Positions 22,101-33,379 of a stretch of 64,000 nt of DNA are shown here, piece by piece (positions within the stretch are counted from its first letter, which is position 1; the number at the start of each line of letters is the position of its first letter). Below the pieces are notes generated by a model. It was not told the origin of the DNA. It did not search any database and saw nothing but the letters and a program-made list of their open reading frames with translations. This stretch comes from Vicia villosa (taxonomy: Eukaryota > Streptophyta > Magnoliopsida > Fabales > Fabaceae). The position numbers and the translations under genes were made by a program. The stretch covers positions 434,001-498,000 of the forward strand of contig NW_026705217.1 in the NCBI RefSeq assembly GCF_029867415.1, given 5' to 3'.

Positions 22101-24665
22101 TTCTTTCCAAGCGTTTCAGCTTTTGTTTTTTTTACATGATTGATTCATGAGGTGGCGCATTGTGATAGGATAAGACTTTGTTTTGTCCTTTAGTCACTTA
22201 AAATTGAGTTTGACCCATTGATGCTATGTGTGCGTCACGTTTTCTTCAGTAAAGAACCATGGTATAATGTATAAATGGAATGCTGACATTAAATATTTGA
22301 AACAAAATAGAAGTGAAATAAAAAATGAAAAGAGTGAGTTTGTAGTGTAGACTGGGCCACGTTCTTCTTGGGCTTAATCCGTTTTCGTTCTCACACCTCC
22401 CAGTAATAGGCCCATGGGCCTCTTAAAAGAAATTCAGTCCATGTGCAAATTGCTAATGCACCCCAGTTTAGGCAGACTTTGATTTCACTTTAATTTTGTT
22501 TCCCATTTAACTTTTGACTCATTGACCAGTTTTAATTCAAATAAAAAATAAATAAAAATATGTTTTAAACAGAATAATGTGTGTAGAAATTTTTAATATT
22601 TTCGTTAGATTTTTAGAACTTAGTTTGTTGTTTTTAATAAATCATTTTCTTTAGTGTGTTCATTCTCCTTCTATGTTTGATATGTTTTTGCAAATTAATT
22701 TTGTTTAATACCTTAGGATCAAAGTTTAATCACCAACTTTTGTGTGATATCAGTAGACTCATATACCATATTGTTTAATTCTATGTTTTGGTTAGGTTTT
22801 CGTTAGATTTTCTATACCCGATTTATGTACGTTCCTAAACGGATAACCATGTGAATTTGACCTATAATTTGCTTTGCATTTATGCAATGGACTTAGTTTC
22901 TTTTTGTATATGTAAGTAGGGATGTTTAGAGGTCCTAAGACCTGGAGTTGAATTTTTCAAGTCATGTTTTCTTATTTTACTTGAATCTTCCTTTCTTACT
23001 TGTAAATAACTCACCTTTGGTTAACGAACGCGCCATAACTTGTCTAAATGACCTATGATTTTGTATGAAACTTTGTGACTTGATTCCATGATTGTTTAGA
23101 CACCTATTAGAGGTCATTAGCTACTGACTTCCACCATGTAAATACATCTTTCTAACTTCACTCCTAATTTGAACTCTATTAATTAGTTTTGACCTAGTTT
23201 TGTATAGTTTTGTTAGAACTTTGTTTGTTTCAAGTTAATTGACTAACATAGATTGGTATAAGGTCTTGGACATATAAGTGAACTAATAGCTACTGACTTT
23301 AAGCTTTATTCATGTTTTCATTTCATTTTTGTTTTGATTAATGCATGTTTGTTCGATGTTTGTTCGCTAATCGTTAAGTAACGATTTAGGCGATACTTTG
23401 GTAACTCCTTGTGAATATTTTCGTGTAGTGCCATATGGCTTTTGTGTTTGATTTAGGACACTTATTTCCTTGGTTTGCTACTGCCCTAGGGCTCTCTTCT
23501 CATCTTGTTGGAGTTGTAACTCCATTCTTTTGCCATGTTCCCTTAGACTCTTCCTTCTTTGTTAAGAGGAATTGAGATAGGTTAGGATAGTTATCCTTGA
23601 CCTTAGGGCCATTAGACTTAGATTAGAAGAACTTAGATTAGAGAATAGGTTAGTTCCCTTGTTCATTCTTTTTCCTTTTCAACTTTAAAACATTAATAAA
23701 TAAAGAGGCGAATCACATTAAGAAAGTGATAGAGAAATGAGTGGGATTCATTCCCTAATCTGTTTCTCAATCACTTAGTGGCATAGAAATGAGTGGGATT
23801 CATTCCCTAATCTGTTTCTCGGTCACTACTTAATGGGAGAGAAATGAGTGGGATTCATTCCCTAATCTGTTTCTCAAACATTAATTAATGGGAGAGAAGT
23901 GAGTGGGATTCATTCCCTAATCTGCTTCTCGATCATTACATAATGGGATAGAAGTGAGTGGGATTCATTCCCTAATCTGCTTCTCGATCATTATACATTT
24001 TTATGTGGTTCTAATCGCAAAGTAAATTCCCTTAAAAAATACCCAACCAAAAACATTTAAAACACTTAATAAAGGCTCGAATTAAAACAAAGTGAGGAAG
24101 TGGTGCGAAACCTTGTATTGGGTTTTGTTCATCATGTAGTTACATAAAAAACACAAACCCAAGTTCATTCTTTTGCCTTGTTAGGCGCCTAAGAACAAGT
24201 TAAGTCCTTTCCAAAACTAGGCGTATAAGTCTCCAAAGGTCGAGCATCGTGGATTGTGACCTTAACCTCTGTTCAATTAAAAAACACAAAACAAATGGAA
24301 ACTATGGAGCCGAACTACGGTCGTTCTGATTCCTGAAAAGGATACGTAGGCATTGGGTCGCGGGGCCTAAGCGAACACACTTGTAAATAATTCCTTCTTT
24401 TCCCCGTGTTTATTTTGCATGCATTCGCATTTAGGTTTTAGACATAGATACACCCTTTAGATAGAAACAAACATAGGTGGATACCATCGAGTACGATGGG
24501 CGTGAGGGGTGCTAACACCTTCCCCTTGCGTAACCGACTCCCGTGCCCTGTTCTCTGGTCGAAAGACCTTGTTCTTGTTCTGAGTTAGGTTTTCTGATAT
24601 TCCTTTCTCGCGATGGGATGAATATATTAGTGGCGACTCTGATTCCATTTTTCGCGGTAGCGACA
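19123..24665 (+). repeat. 3' LTR of LARD1
   Basis: 5543 bp, nearly identical to 7315-12859. It has the same SINE-like segment (from 19983) and minisatellite (23732-23985). It is followed by TSD GCAGG (24666-24670), where the Tat gag frame resumes. Confidence 0.95.
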
Positions 24666-27600
24666 GCAGGGCGTTTCAACGACTACACTCCTTTGAACAC
24701 CTCCCGGGAGAGAATCCTGGCAGACTGCCAGAACGCCGAGTTCAAAAAATCCAACATCAGGCCCCCGAAGTCAAATCCTACAAGACCGGGGATGGACAAG
24801 TCCAAGTACTGCAAGTACCACAAGAGTCACGGGCACATGACCGACGAATGCATACATCTCAAAGATGCCATAGAGACCCTGATCAAAGAGGGCCACCTGG
24901 CAAAATACACCAAGAAGGGAGAACCCTCCAGAAGAGACATCCCTCGAAACTCTGACGAAGGGAACTCACCAGACAGCAGACCGCTTCAAGTCGCATTGTC
25001 CGTGACCCGACCGGAAGACTTCATCCCTTCACTCGGCGTGACGACCGCCCTCAGCACCTGGGAACATTTCCCCACCGCAATGGTCATCTCCAACGGCGGC
25101 GACCCCGGCTCTCTCACCGTCAGTTCAGTCAAGAGAAAGTTCGACGAGCTACTCAGCGCCAATGCCGATCTCGGCCCTACTCTGCGGAAATTCCGAGGAA
25201 AGTCGGAGTTAATCACTTTCTACCTCGAGGAACTGCCCGGCGGAGCTCCAAACGCCACCATTCCCCTCCTCGTCCGAGCTAGAATGGCAAACTTCGATGT
25301 TCGGCGAGTCCTAGTGGATGAAGGTAGTTCGGTCGACATCATGTACTCTCACCTTTTCCGAACACTTCAGCTGGACGACTCGCACCTCACTCCCTATGTG
25401 AGTTCCGACCTCCAGGGTTTTAACGGAGCCACCACCAAACCATGGGGCTACGTCGAGCTGATTGTCACCTTCGGGGAAGGGGAAGCGTCCAGACAAGTCA
25501 AAACCAGGTTTTTGGTGATCGACTGCAAAACATTGTACAACTGCATCATCGGACGCCCAACACTGGCCGAGCTAACCGCCGTGCCCTCCACGGTCCATCT
25601 GAAGATGAAGTTCTACACGAGGACAGGGAAAGTGGCCACCATCAACGCCGACATTGAAGCTGCGAGGAGAATCTTCGATGCCTCCGTCAAAGGACTAGAG
25701 CTGATCGCCCCTCCGACCAGCTCCAACAAAAAACCAAGAGCCGAAGACAAACATCCTCGGGAAGATCAGGTTCCAACGGCCAACGTCAGCTCAGTCGACC
25801 TCGATGCAACGTTCACACAAGAAGAACTGAAGACCGGGGAAGAGACACAATCAAAGGCCCCCCATCCCATCCGGCCTGTCCCCGACGGAGATTTCGAGCT
25901 GATCCCCCTGGGAGACAACGCCGACAGAGCAGTGAAGATCGGCAAAGGCATCCCTGACCTTCCGAGGAAGCAACTCGTAGCCTGCCTTCGAGCCAATGCC
26001 GACCTGTTCGCCTGGAGCGCCGCAGAGATGCCCGGACTCGACCCTGAGGTCGCCTGCCACCACCTCTCCATCAATCCAACCGCCAAGGCCGTAGTACAAC
26101 GTAGGCGTCGGCAGTCTCCCGAGAAAGCGGAGGCTGCCGAGAAAGCTGTAAAAGACCTCCTAGAGGCAAATTTTATTTCCGAGGCCAAGTATTCAACTTG
26201 GCTCTCAAACGTTGTACTTGTTAAAAAATCTAATGGAAAATGGAGAATGTGTGTTGATTATACTGATGTTAACCGGGCATGTCCAAAAGACGCCTACCCT
26301 TTACCTAATATTGATAGACTGGTCGACAACTCGGCCGGCTATAAACTGTTGTCCTTCATGGACGCTTATTCTGGTTACAACCAGATTCCCATGGCGAAAT
26401 GCGACAAGCAATGCACGGCTTTCATGACCGAATCAGGAAATTATTACTACAACGTAATGCCCTTCGGACTCAAAAACGCCGGGGCAACTTACCAGCGGAT
26501 GATGAACAAGGTCTTCCGAGGAGAAATCGGCGACACGCTCGAGGTATATATGGACGACATGATCGTCAAATCTCGAGAAGACTCCGACCACACGCTACAT
26601 CTCGAGCGGGTCTTCAAGCAGGCCAGGTCTTGCAGGATGCGCTTCAATCCGGAGAAGTGTACCTTCGGAGTACGGGCAGGCAAATTCCTCGACTTCTACT
26701 TAACAGAACGAGGAATAGAAGCCAACCCTGATAAGTGCCGAGCATTCTCAGACCTCCCTACCCCCACCAATAAAAAATCCATCCAAGTACTAAACGGAAT
26801 GCTTACGGCATTATCCCGCTTCGTCGCGAAGTCCGCCCAGCATGCACTTCCATTCTTTAAGCTTCTTCGGAAGGAAGCGGCTTTCGAGTGGTCCGAGGAA
26901 TGCGAACAAGCATTATCCCACCTCAAACAAGTACTCTCTAAACCCCCGGTCCTATCCCGACCAGACAGCAACGAGGTTCTCTATCTCTACTTGGCCGTTT
27001 CAAGCAAGGCGGCCAGCGCGGCCCTGATCCGAGAAACGGAAGACGGGCAGAAGCCAGTGTACTTCACTAGCAAAGCCCTACAAGGGCCCGAGGTCCGCTA
27101 TCAACAGATAGAAAAAATCGCACTGGCCCTAATAACGGCCGCCAGAAGACTGAGGTACTACTTCCTTGCCCACACCATCATCATCCGGACAGACCAACCG
27201 ATCAAGCAACTCCTCAGCCGACCAGACATGGCCGGGAGAATGCTGAGATGGTCCCTCGAACTATCCGAGTTCGACATACAATACGAGGGCAGGAAAGCGT
27301 TAAAAGCCCAAGCACTCACCGACTTCGTGGCCGAGATGACGACGATCTCCAACTCCCCAACACCCACCGAGAATAAGTGGACCATCTATGTTGATGGCGC
27401 CTCAAGCCACACGGGCAGCGGAGCCGGTATCATCTTGGAGAACGACGAGGGGCTCGTCATCGAAGTATCCTTAGTCCTATCCTTCACCACATCGAACAAC
27501 CAGGCCGAGTACGAAGCCCTCCTAGCGGGCCTACGCCTCGCCGAGGACGTGGGCGCTCGGGAAGTCATGATTTATACCGACTCTCAACTGGTCGCGTCCC

Positions 27601-29093
27601 AAGTTAGCGGTGATTACCAGGCCAAAAACGACACACTAGCCGAATATCTATCGCTCGTCAAAGAAAAGATGAAAGGATTCACAAAGGCGGACGTCACACA
27701 CATCCCTCGGGAACACAACTCACGGGCCGACCTTTTATCCAAGCTTGCGAGCACGAGAAAGAAGGGAGAGAACAAGTCAGTGATACAAGAAATCTTGTTC
27801 GAGCCAAGCATAGGCAAAAACACGCAAGCCATACAAGTGTTTGCCATCGGAGACGACCATTGCTGGATGACCCCGGTGTACAAGTACATCACGAACGGCG
27901 AGCTCCCCGACGACCCGAAGGAAGCCTCAGCCATTAAGAGGAGAGCCTGCTCGTACACAGTCATCGAAAATAAACTCTATCGACGGGGCTTCTCCGTCCC
28001 CCTCCTTAAATGCATCGACGGCTCGCAAGCACTGGAAGTACTGCAAGAGCTTCACGAGGGGATCAACGGCCAGCATCTCGGCGGTCGGTCGCTGGCGAGG
28101 AAGGCCCTCATAGCCGGCTATTATTGGCCGACTATGCAGCAGGACGCCAAAGAGCATGTTCAAAAATGCGACAGATGTCAGCAGCATGCCGACATGCACC
28201 TAGCTCCCCCCAACGAGCTTAAATCCCTCTCCTCTCCTTGGCCTTTCTCCACCTGAGGAATGGACCTCCTCGGCCCTTTCCCAGTCGGATCATACCAGAA
28301 TAAGTACCTGGTGGTCGCCGTGGATTACTTCACGAAATGGATAGAGGCCGAACCTCTCGCCAAGATCACGTCTCAAAACGTGCTACGCTTCTACAAACGA
28401 AACATACTCGCTCGGTTCGGGGTGCCACAGGCTATAATCACCGACAACGGCACCCAATTCATTGACAGGAAGTTCCAAGAATTCGTGGCCAAGCTCGGCA
28501 CAAAACAGCACTTCACCTCAGTCGAACACCCTCAAACGAACGGGCAAGCGGAGGCAGCCAACCGAGTCATCCTCCGAGGACTGAAAAGGAGGCTCGGCGA
28601 AGCTAAAAAAGCTTGGGTCAAGGAACTACATAGTGTACTTTAGGCGTATAGAACGACGCCCCATTCGAGCACAGGCGAGACTCCTTTCAGATTACCCTAC
28701 GGCACCGAAGCCGTAATCCCCGTGGAAATCCGAGAACCTTCCCGGCGCACCGAATCCCCCCTCGAGGAAGAACTTAACGACGAGGCCATGAGGGAAGAGC
28801 TCGATATGGTAGAGGAGATCCGAGCAGGATCCTCCCTCCGAGAAGCTAAACTAAAACAGCAAATAGCTCTTCGCCATAATGCCAAAGTTATAAAGCGCGA
28901 ATTCGAAATCGGCGCCCTAGTGCTCCGCAGAAACATGAAAGACTCGCGCGAGGGCAAACTAGCCCCGAACTGGGAAGGCCCATACCGAGTTTATGACAAA
29001 ACCGAGAATGGCGCCTACTACCTCGAGAATCTTCTCGGCGAAAAACTTGCTCGACCTTGGAACGCTGAAAAACTCAGACGTTATTACAGTTAA
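24666..29093 (+). pseudogene. Tat gag 3' end and pol (protease, RT, RNase H, aRNase H, integrase) with two nonsense codons
   Basis: One frame continues gag from the insertion point to a stop at 29093. Visible landmarks: a CCHC-like YCKYHKSHGHMTDEC (about 24806-24850), protease LVDEGSS (25311-25331), RT catalytic YMDD (26547-26558), and RNase H (about 26980-27330). The second RNase H has IYVDGASS, QAEYEAL and YTDSQL (27384-27740). Integrase has a zinc-binding HHCC region (about 28050-28180) and catalytic D, D and E in VDYFTKW, TDNGTQF and GQAEAAN. Stops at 28254-28256 (TGA) and 28641-28643 (TAG) both sit where Ty3/gypsy integrases normally have tryptophan, so each is a single G-to-A change. 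Gag and pol share one frame. The upstream frame open in the LARD1 LTR is fortuitous. Confidence 0.93.
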
Positions 29094-29898
29094 ACATAAA
29101 CTAAAACCCCCGGCACCTGGCCCAAACTCAGGTAACAGACGGGCACGGATCCACGTCGTCGGTACGGACGTGAGTATTCCACGACAGCAACTGTCGATCC
29201 CCCTCGTCAGATGGACGGACCGACCCCTCGGCGGATTCTACACCTAGACCCTCCGTGGAAGTACCTGCATGGCAGAACCCCAGCTCGCGATGGGATCGTT
29301 CACGCCGCGAACGCTTGGCCACAACCGCGGTCTCGCGCTCGCTAATAGCGCACACCTGCTCTACGCCCCCGGATCGTTCCCTACACCTCCGGGCAACCAA
29401 CCAAGGCCGAGCACATTTCAATTGTTATCAATTATATTCCAAATATTCTAAATATTTGAGGCAGCTCTCCGGTATGCTCGACTGCGGCATATTGTTATGG
29501 AAACAATCAAGTGTTGAAGCAAGTCCCCGGAAAACTCGAGCACAACCGGACGCCATAAAATACTGTATAAAACATACAATCGGAACAAACGATCATGTTC
29601 AAAACGCTGTAAAATATTCTAAAGCATGGACTATATCCTCGGAAGCATACGAGCATAGCCTACAATCAAAGACGATATACAGACATGCAGCAAAAATAAT
29701 TTAAAGCATACAATGCTAAAATAAACATGGAAAAATTGATGGACATTAACTGCCGACCAAATTGGCCGACGATGTTCTAATATTACAACCAAAAACGGGC
29801 ACGCAGGCCCCCAATATCCCGGGCTTCAGCCCCAACAAATCACCATAAAATTAGTGGCACGCAGGCCGAGAAAACAAGGACGCGCAGGCCCTAAAAAC
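29094..29898. other. Spacer between pol and the antisense gene
   Basis: 805 bp lying between the convergent stop codons of pol (plus) and the antisense gene (minus). No protein-like ORF is recognised. It presumably holds the 3' UTR of the antisense transcript. Confidence 0.6.
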
Positions 29899-32449
29899 TC
29901 AATCGTCTTCAGGTGTGCCGGGGATCAGCCGACCATCCTCAATCCGGCTCGACACTCCAACGTTGTCCATTTTTAGATCCGGATTCAAGAGCTTCAACTG
30001 TTGAACGGCGCAGTTGAACCCCGCTTCAGCCATATCGGCAAGCTCGATCTTTAGGTCGTCGATCTTCTCGACGAACTCCACCCTTGATTTCAACACCGCC
30101 ACGTCGGCAGATTCCTCCGGCGTCGGCTCCCAAACCTGCTCGAGCTCGGCAACCTTCTTCTTCTCCCTTTCCAACTCCTCATCCTTCTCGGCAACCTTTT
30201 TCTTCTCACCCTCCAACTCCTCATCCTTCAGCTTCAGCTGATCCTCCATCCTCTTCTTCGTCTTCTCCCGAAGAGCCTTTTGCCTGACAACTTCTTCTTC
30301 GGCGGTCCGCTTCTCGTCCTCCACCTTCTTCAAAACATCAGCAGAAACGCCGCCCCCCTGAGCAAACAGTTGGGCCATACCAATGACCCTCATGACGGCA
30401 GCGCTGTCGCCGGCCAACTGTTTCTGACGAGCAGAAGAGGACATCCCCTCCACTCGACGGACCTCGTCCGGAGAGACAGACAAAGGGAACTTCTCGAAAA
30501 ACAAGCCCTCGTTGAAGCAAAGGGGAAGAACAAACCCACGTTCAGGCTCCGGAGCCGACATTTCATCTCGTGGCGTCTCCGTTCGACGCAGCCTCTTCGG
30601 CGTCCCGCCTTCCGGGATTACCCAGGGAGAGCCTGCAGATCCGGAGTGGTCACCCGAGGCTGCCCCCCGGTTCTTGCTCTTCAACGCCCGGAGTCTTCTT
30701 CCATCCTGGGCCGCTTTCAGAACTTTGTCTTCCTTCAAGGGCATAGCATCTGAAACAAAACAAACAGGTTAGCGCCGAGCATCAACAAAACAAAACAAAC
30801 AGGTTAGCGTCGAGCAGCAATCAACAAACAAAATAGATTAAAAGTCCACCTAACAACGCTTTCATTTCCGCCATCGTCCGGCACATCAAAAGAGCCCGGG
30901 TGTTGATGGCTCTAGCTTCGGTCATCGGGACCCCATCCTCGTCACAAATAGGTTCCCCGGTCCTCGATACCCACGAACTAAGGGTGAAGCTATCCACCCA
31001 CTGGCAAAGACGAAGGTACGATGCTGCATCTTGCTCATCCAAGTCCCCGTCTTCCCGAGCATAATGTTTGGGGGGAAAATTGAAGTGGGCCTTCCACCAG
31101 ACAAAGGGGAACACACTGCAGAGTCTGGTCTGAACATTCCCTTCCTCGTCCCTCTCCGGGGCCCCGTCCTCGCCACGTACTGTCACCATTTTCGACAGCA
31201 AGGTGTAGGCTGCCCGGCTGTGCAGACGGATGACATAATACCGGTCTTTGAAGTCCTTAACCGAGTCAACAAACATTTTGAAGAGCTTACGGTCGGCGTT
31301 CTTGAAGGAAACCCAGCCATACCGCCCGTCGGCCACCTTCCATTGGACTCTGAAACACCGGCAGAACAGGTCGGTCGTGGCCCGGATGCCCAGATACTCA
31401 CAAACAATTTCGAAGGCTCGCATAAAAGCAAAGGCGTTCGGATGTAGTTGAGACGGCGCCAGTGCAAGCCGAGCCAGAAGCGAAACCTGGAAGCTGGTGA
31501 ACGGCAGACGAAATCCGAGCTCCCGAAAAACATACTCGTACATGGCGAAACTATCTCCATGAAAGTGAGAGCAAATGCGCTCGTCGGCAGACGGACACAC
31601 CACCTGAAAGTTCAGTTCATCGCTCGGCCCTCGTTCTTCAACTTCACGGAACGCACCGGACAACGACTCGGTGTATCGCGATACCTCCACTTGGGGCTCT
31701 TCGGCCACCCAATCTAGGTCCACTTCAAAGTCATACTCGAACAAGGGGGTCACGGGGACATCCTCATCGGACCCGGCTTCCTCGTCGGACCCAGCTCCCT
31801 CGTCGGACCCCGGGGACACCCCCTCATCGTCACCCTCTTCTATCACTGATAGAGGTACGCTCTCGACCTCTACCACTTTGACCTCGGAGCTGCTCGCACT
31901 CGTCTTTTGAGACTCATCCCACGAGCTCGAGCTAGACCCTGAGCTTGACTCCGAGCTAGACCCTGAACCTGATTCACCTGCACGCAGAAGGAAAAAAATG
32001 AATTCGACCGGTCATCAAATCCACCCTTCCACCGCGAGGCAAGTGAAAGGGCGGAACAGCGAGCAATTAAGCCGCCGACCAAACCCCTTCAATGGATCAA
32101 CCAAAACAGCGGCCAGGACGCTCGGGTACACCTCGGCAAAATTCAACGGGGCCTCAATAAGACCGGCAGCGTTGTGGAACAAACCGATTGGAAACTTAAA
32201 CATGCCATCCGTTCCATGAATACGACGAGTTGAAACATGAAAAAGCCGGGCGGAAAACAAATAGCATCTAACGTTTACATTGGTTCCCACCGGGCATCGC
32301 ATGAATAACCCGAGGAAGATACCCTACTCCGCAGCAATATGCCGACTTAGATGGCAAAAAACGGCATAAACTTATAGCTAAACGTAACATAAAAAGGCAG
32401 GAAATCATTCAAAGTCCAGTAGAAACACAATCGTACCTGATCCAGACAT
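29899..32449 (-). CDS. Spliced antisense accessory gene of the Tat element (three exons, about 663 aa)
   Basis: Proposed exons on the minus strand are 32449-32437, 31977-30850 and 30749-29899. Introns are 459 and 100 bp with GT...AG ends: donors G|GTACGA and G|GTGGAC, acceptors TGCAG and TTTCAG after pyrimidine-rich tracts. Both introns are phase 1, and the joined frame is open for 1992 nt. Exon 2 begins Ser-, Glu- and Asp-rich. It then has a folded domain with PSADERICSHF, YVFRELGFRLPF and APSQLHPNAFAFMRAFEI, which resembles the 'putative gypsy type transposon' (Transposase_28) family from memory. Exon 3 encodes a long charged coiled coil (Glu/Lys-rich heptads, about 30060-30320). Tat-lineage elements are known to carry extra antisense ORFs of unknown function. 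Without splicing of intron 2 the product ends at 30821, before the coiled coil. Confidence 0.75.
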
Positions 32450-32566
32450 GATTTTGGGAAAACTTGATTGCTGGAAGAAATTCTTGAATGAGAGATTTGA
32501 AGATCGACCACAGACGCCGAGCACTTGAACAGAGGCGAAAAAAATGCCCTAATGAGAAGCCTCGTT

Positions 32567-32575
32567 CCTTTTATA
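32567..32575 (-). promoter_or_regulatory. TATA box of the antisense gene
   Basis: On the minus strand this reads TATAAAAGG, about 118-126 bp upstream of the proposed ATG (32449-32447). This leaves a 5' UTR of roughly 90 nt. It lies about 190 bp inside the 3' LTR boundary, so it is separate from the LTR promoter. Confidence 0.6.
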
Positions 32576-32751
32576 GGAGGTTTTGCCCGGAATACGAAAC
32601 GTCACGTCGGCTGACACAGATTTTCTAGGCGCCGCCTCCTATCCCTAGGCAATCATTACACTGCCACGTTAGCGCGTGCCCTCCACGCGCGACCTTCCGA
32701 CTTTCCCGGTCAGCAGAAGTAAAACTCGAAGCTCCTTCCTCGGAACTCCGA

Positions 32752-32764
32752 CTTGGGGGGCTCC
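32752..32764 (+). other. Polypurine tract of the Tat element
   Basis: CTTGGGGGGCTCC directly precedes the 3' LTR start at 32765. It is G-rich but less purely purine than usual. Confidence 0.55.
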
Positions 32765-33363
32765 TGTTCTGGGCTGGGCCAAGATTTGGCCCACCTAGTT
32801 CCAGCCCATTAGGCTTAAAGGCCCAAACCAACCCAAGCTACTGGCAGACGATGCTTCATGCTCGTCTCACTTTTGCCCGGCGCCGCTCTCCGGCACAGTG
32901 CTCTCCACGAGCAGGTGGATGCTCGGCACACAGCTCCCCGCGAGCATCTAACTGCCGAGGACCCTGCTCCGCGCAGTGGTCCTTCACACCCAATCCTCCG
33001 AATACCACGGAGTCCACGTGGCCCCTATAAGACCGCGTCTCCCTTGGATTCCGGAGCGGTTAACCAGGACAGAGGGCATCGCGCACCTCCGATATTTCCG
33101 CCTAGGAAACCTGGCAGTCTCCTAGTTGGGCTTGGAAATCCAGTCCACTAGCGTGATCATGGCCCAGCGCTGGGGGCTATAAATACCCTCTCTCAGTAGA
33201 GGGTCAGGTATTCACTTCCTTCTAACCTTTAGCTACTACTCGCACTCCTTTGCTCGTCTTCTTACTTTGGCATCGGAGTACCTTGCAGGTACACCCCCCC
33301 TCCTCCTTCCTAGAAGATCCAGTCCGAGCAGCCTACGACGATTCTCTTGATCAGGTACGATCA
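32765..33363 (+). repeat. 3' LTR of the Tat element
   Basis: 599 bp, matching 5184-5780 with about four substitutions and two extra bases. It is followed by TSD ACATT at 33364-33368. Confidence 0.95.
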
Positions 33364-33379
33364 ACATTCATATGCTATA
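33364..33379. repeat. 16-bp remnant of tandem-repeat copy 0 between two retrotransposons
   Basis: ACATTCATATGCTATA is the uninterrupted sequence of the tandem repeat (compare 55933-55948). It holds the Tat TSD (ACATT) at its left end and the LARD2 TSD (CTATA) at its right end. Confidence 0.95.

Larger units (their letters stand above)
7315..24665 (+). mobile_element. LARD1: 17.35-kb non-autonomous Ogre-derived LTR element inserted in Tat gag
   Basis: LTRs of 5545 and 5543 bp begin TGTTGCACCCCAAAATTTGCCC and end in GCGACA. The PBS is the Ogre-type TGGCGACTCTGCTGGGGA, and a PPT of the Ogre form precedes the 3' LTR. The 6.26-kb internal region has no gag or pol reading frame, only degenerate sequence, A/G-rich tracts and hairpin repeats. 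It therefore depends on an autonomous relative for all proteins. About 18 substitutions between the LTRs (around 0.3%) were noted by eye, indicating recent insertion. Short ORFs in the LTRs appear twice simply because LTRs are duplicated. Confidence 0.93.
5184..33363 (+). mobile_element. Tat-lineage Ty3/gypsy retrotransposon, split by LARD1
   Basis: A full-length element with LTRs of 597 and 599 bp (both TGTTCTGG...GATCA), PBS, gag, pol, antisense gene and polypurine tract. The TSD is ACATT (5179-5183 and 33364-33368). Without the nested insertion it would be about 10.8 kb. Order in pol is protease, RT, RNase H, a second archaeal-like RNase H, and integrase; the second RNase H is a known hallmark of the Tat lineage. 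The internal region is clearly GC-richer than the surrounding DNA. Four in-frame nonsense codons make this copy non-functional on its own. Sublineage (perhaps Retand-like) is uncertain. Confidence 0.93.

Noticed and set aside
24543..24665. N-terminal extension of the Tat pol frame into the LARD1 LTR
   Set aside because: The frame is open by chance across the LTR end. The genuine continuation comes from gag before 7315, as the TSD shows.
29255..29704. 149-codon ORF downstream of pol
   Set aside because: No family resemblance. It lies in the spacer between convergent genes and is probably fortuitous in GC-rich DNA.
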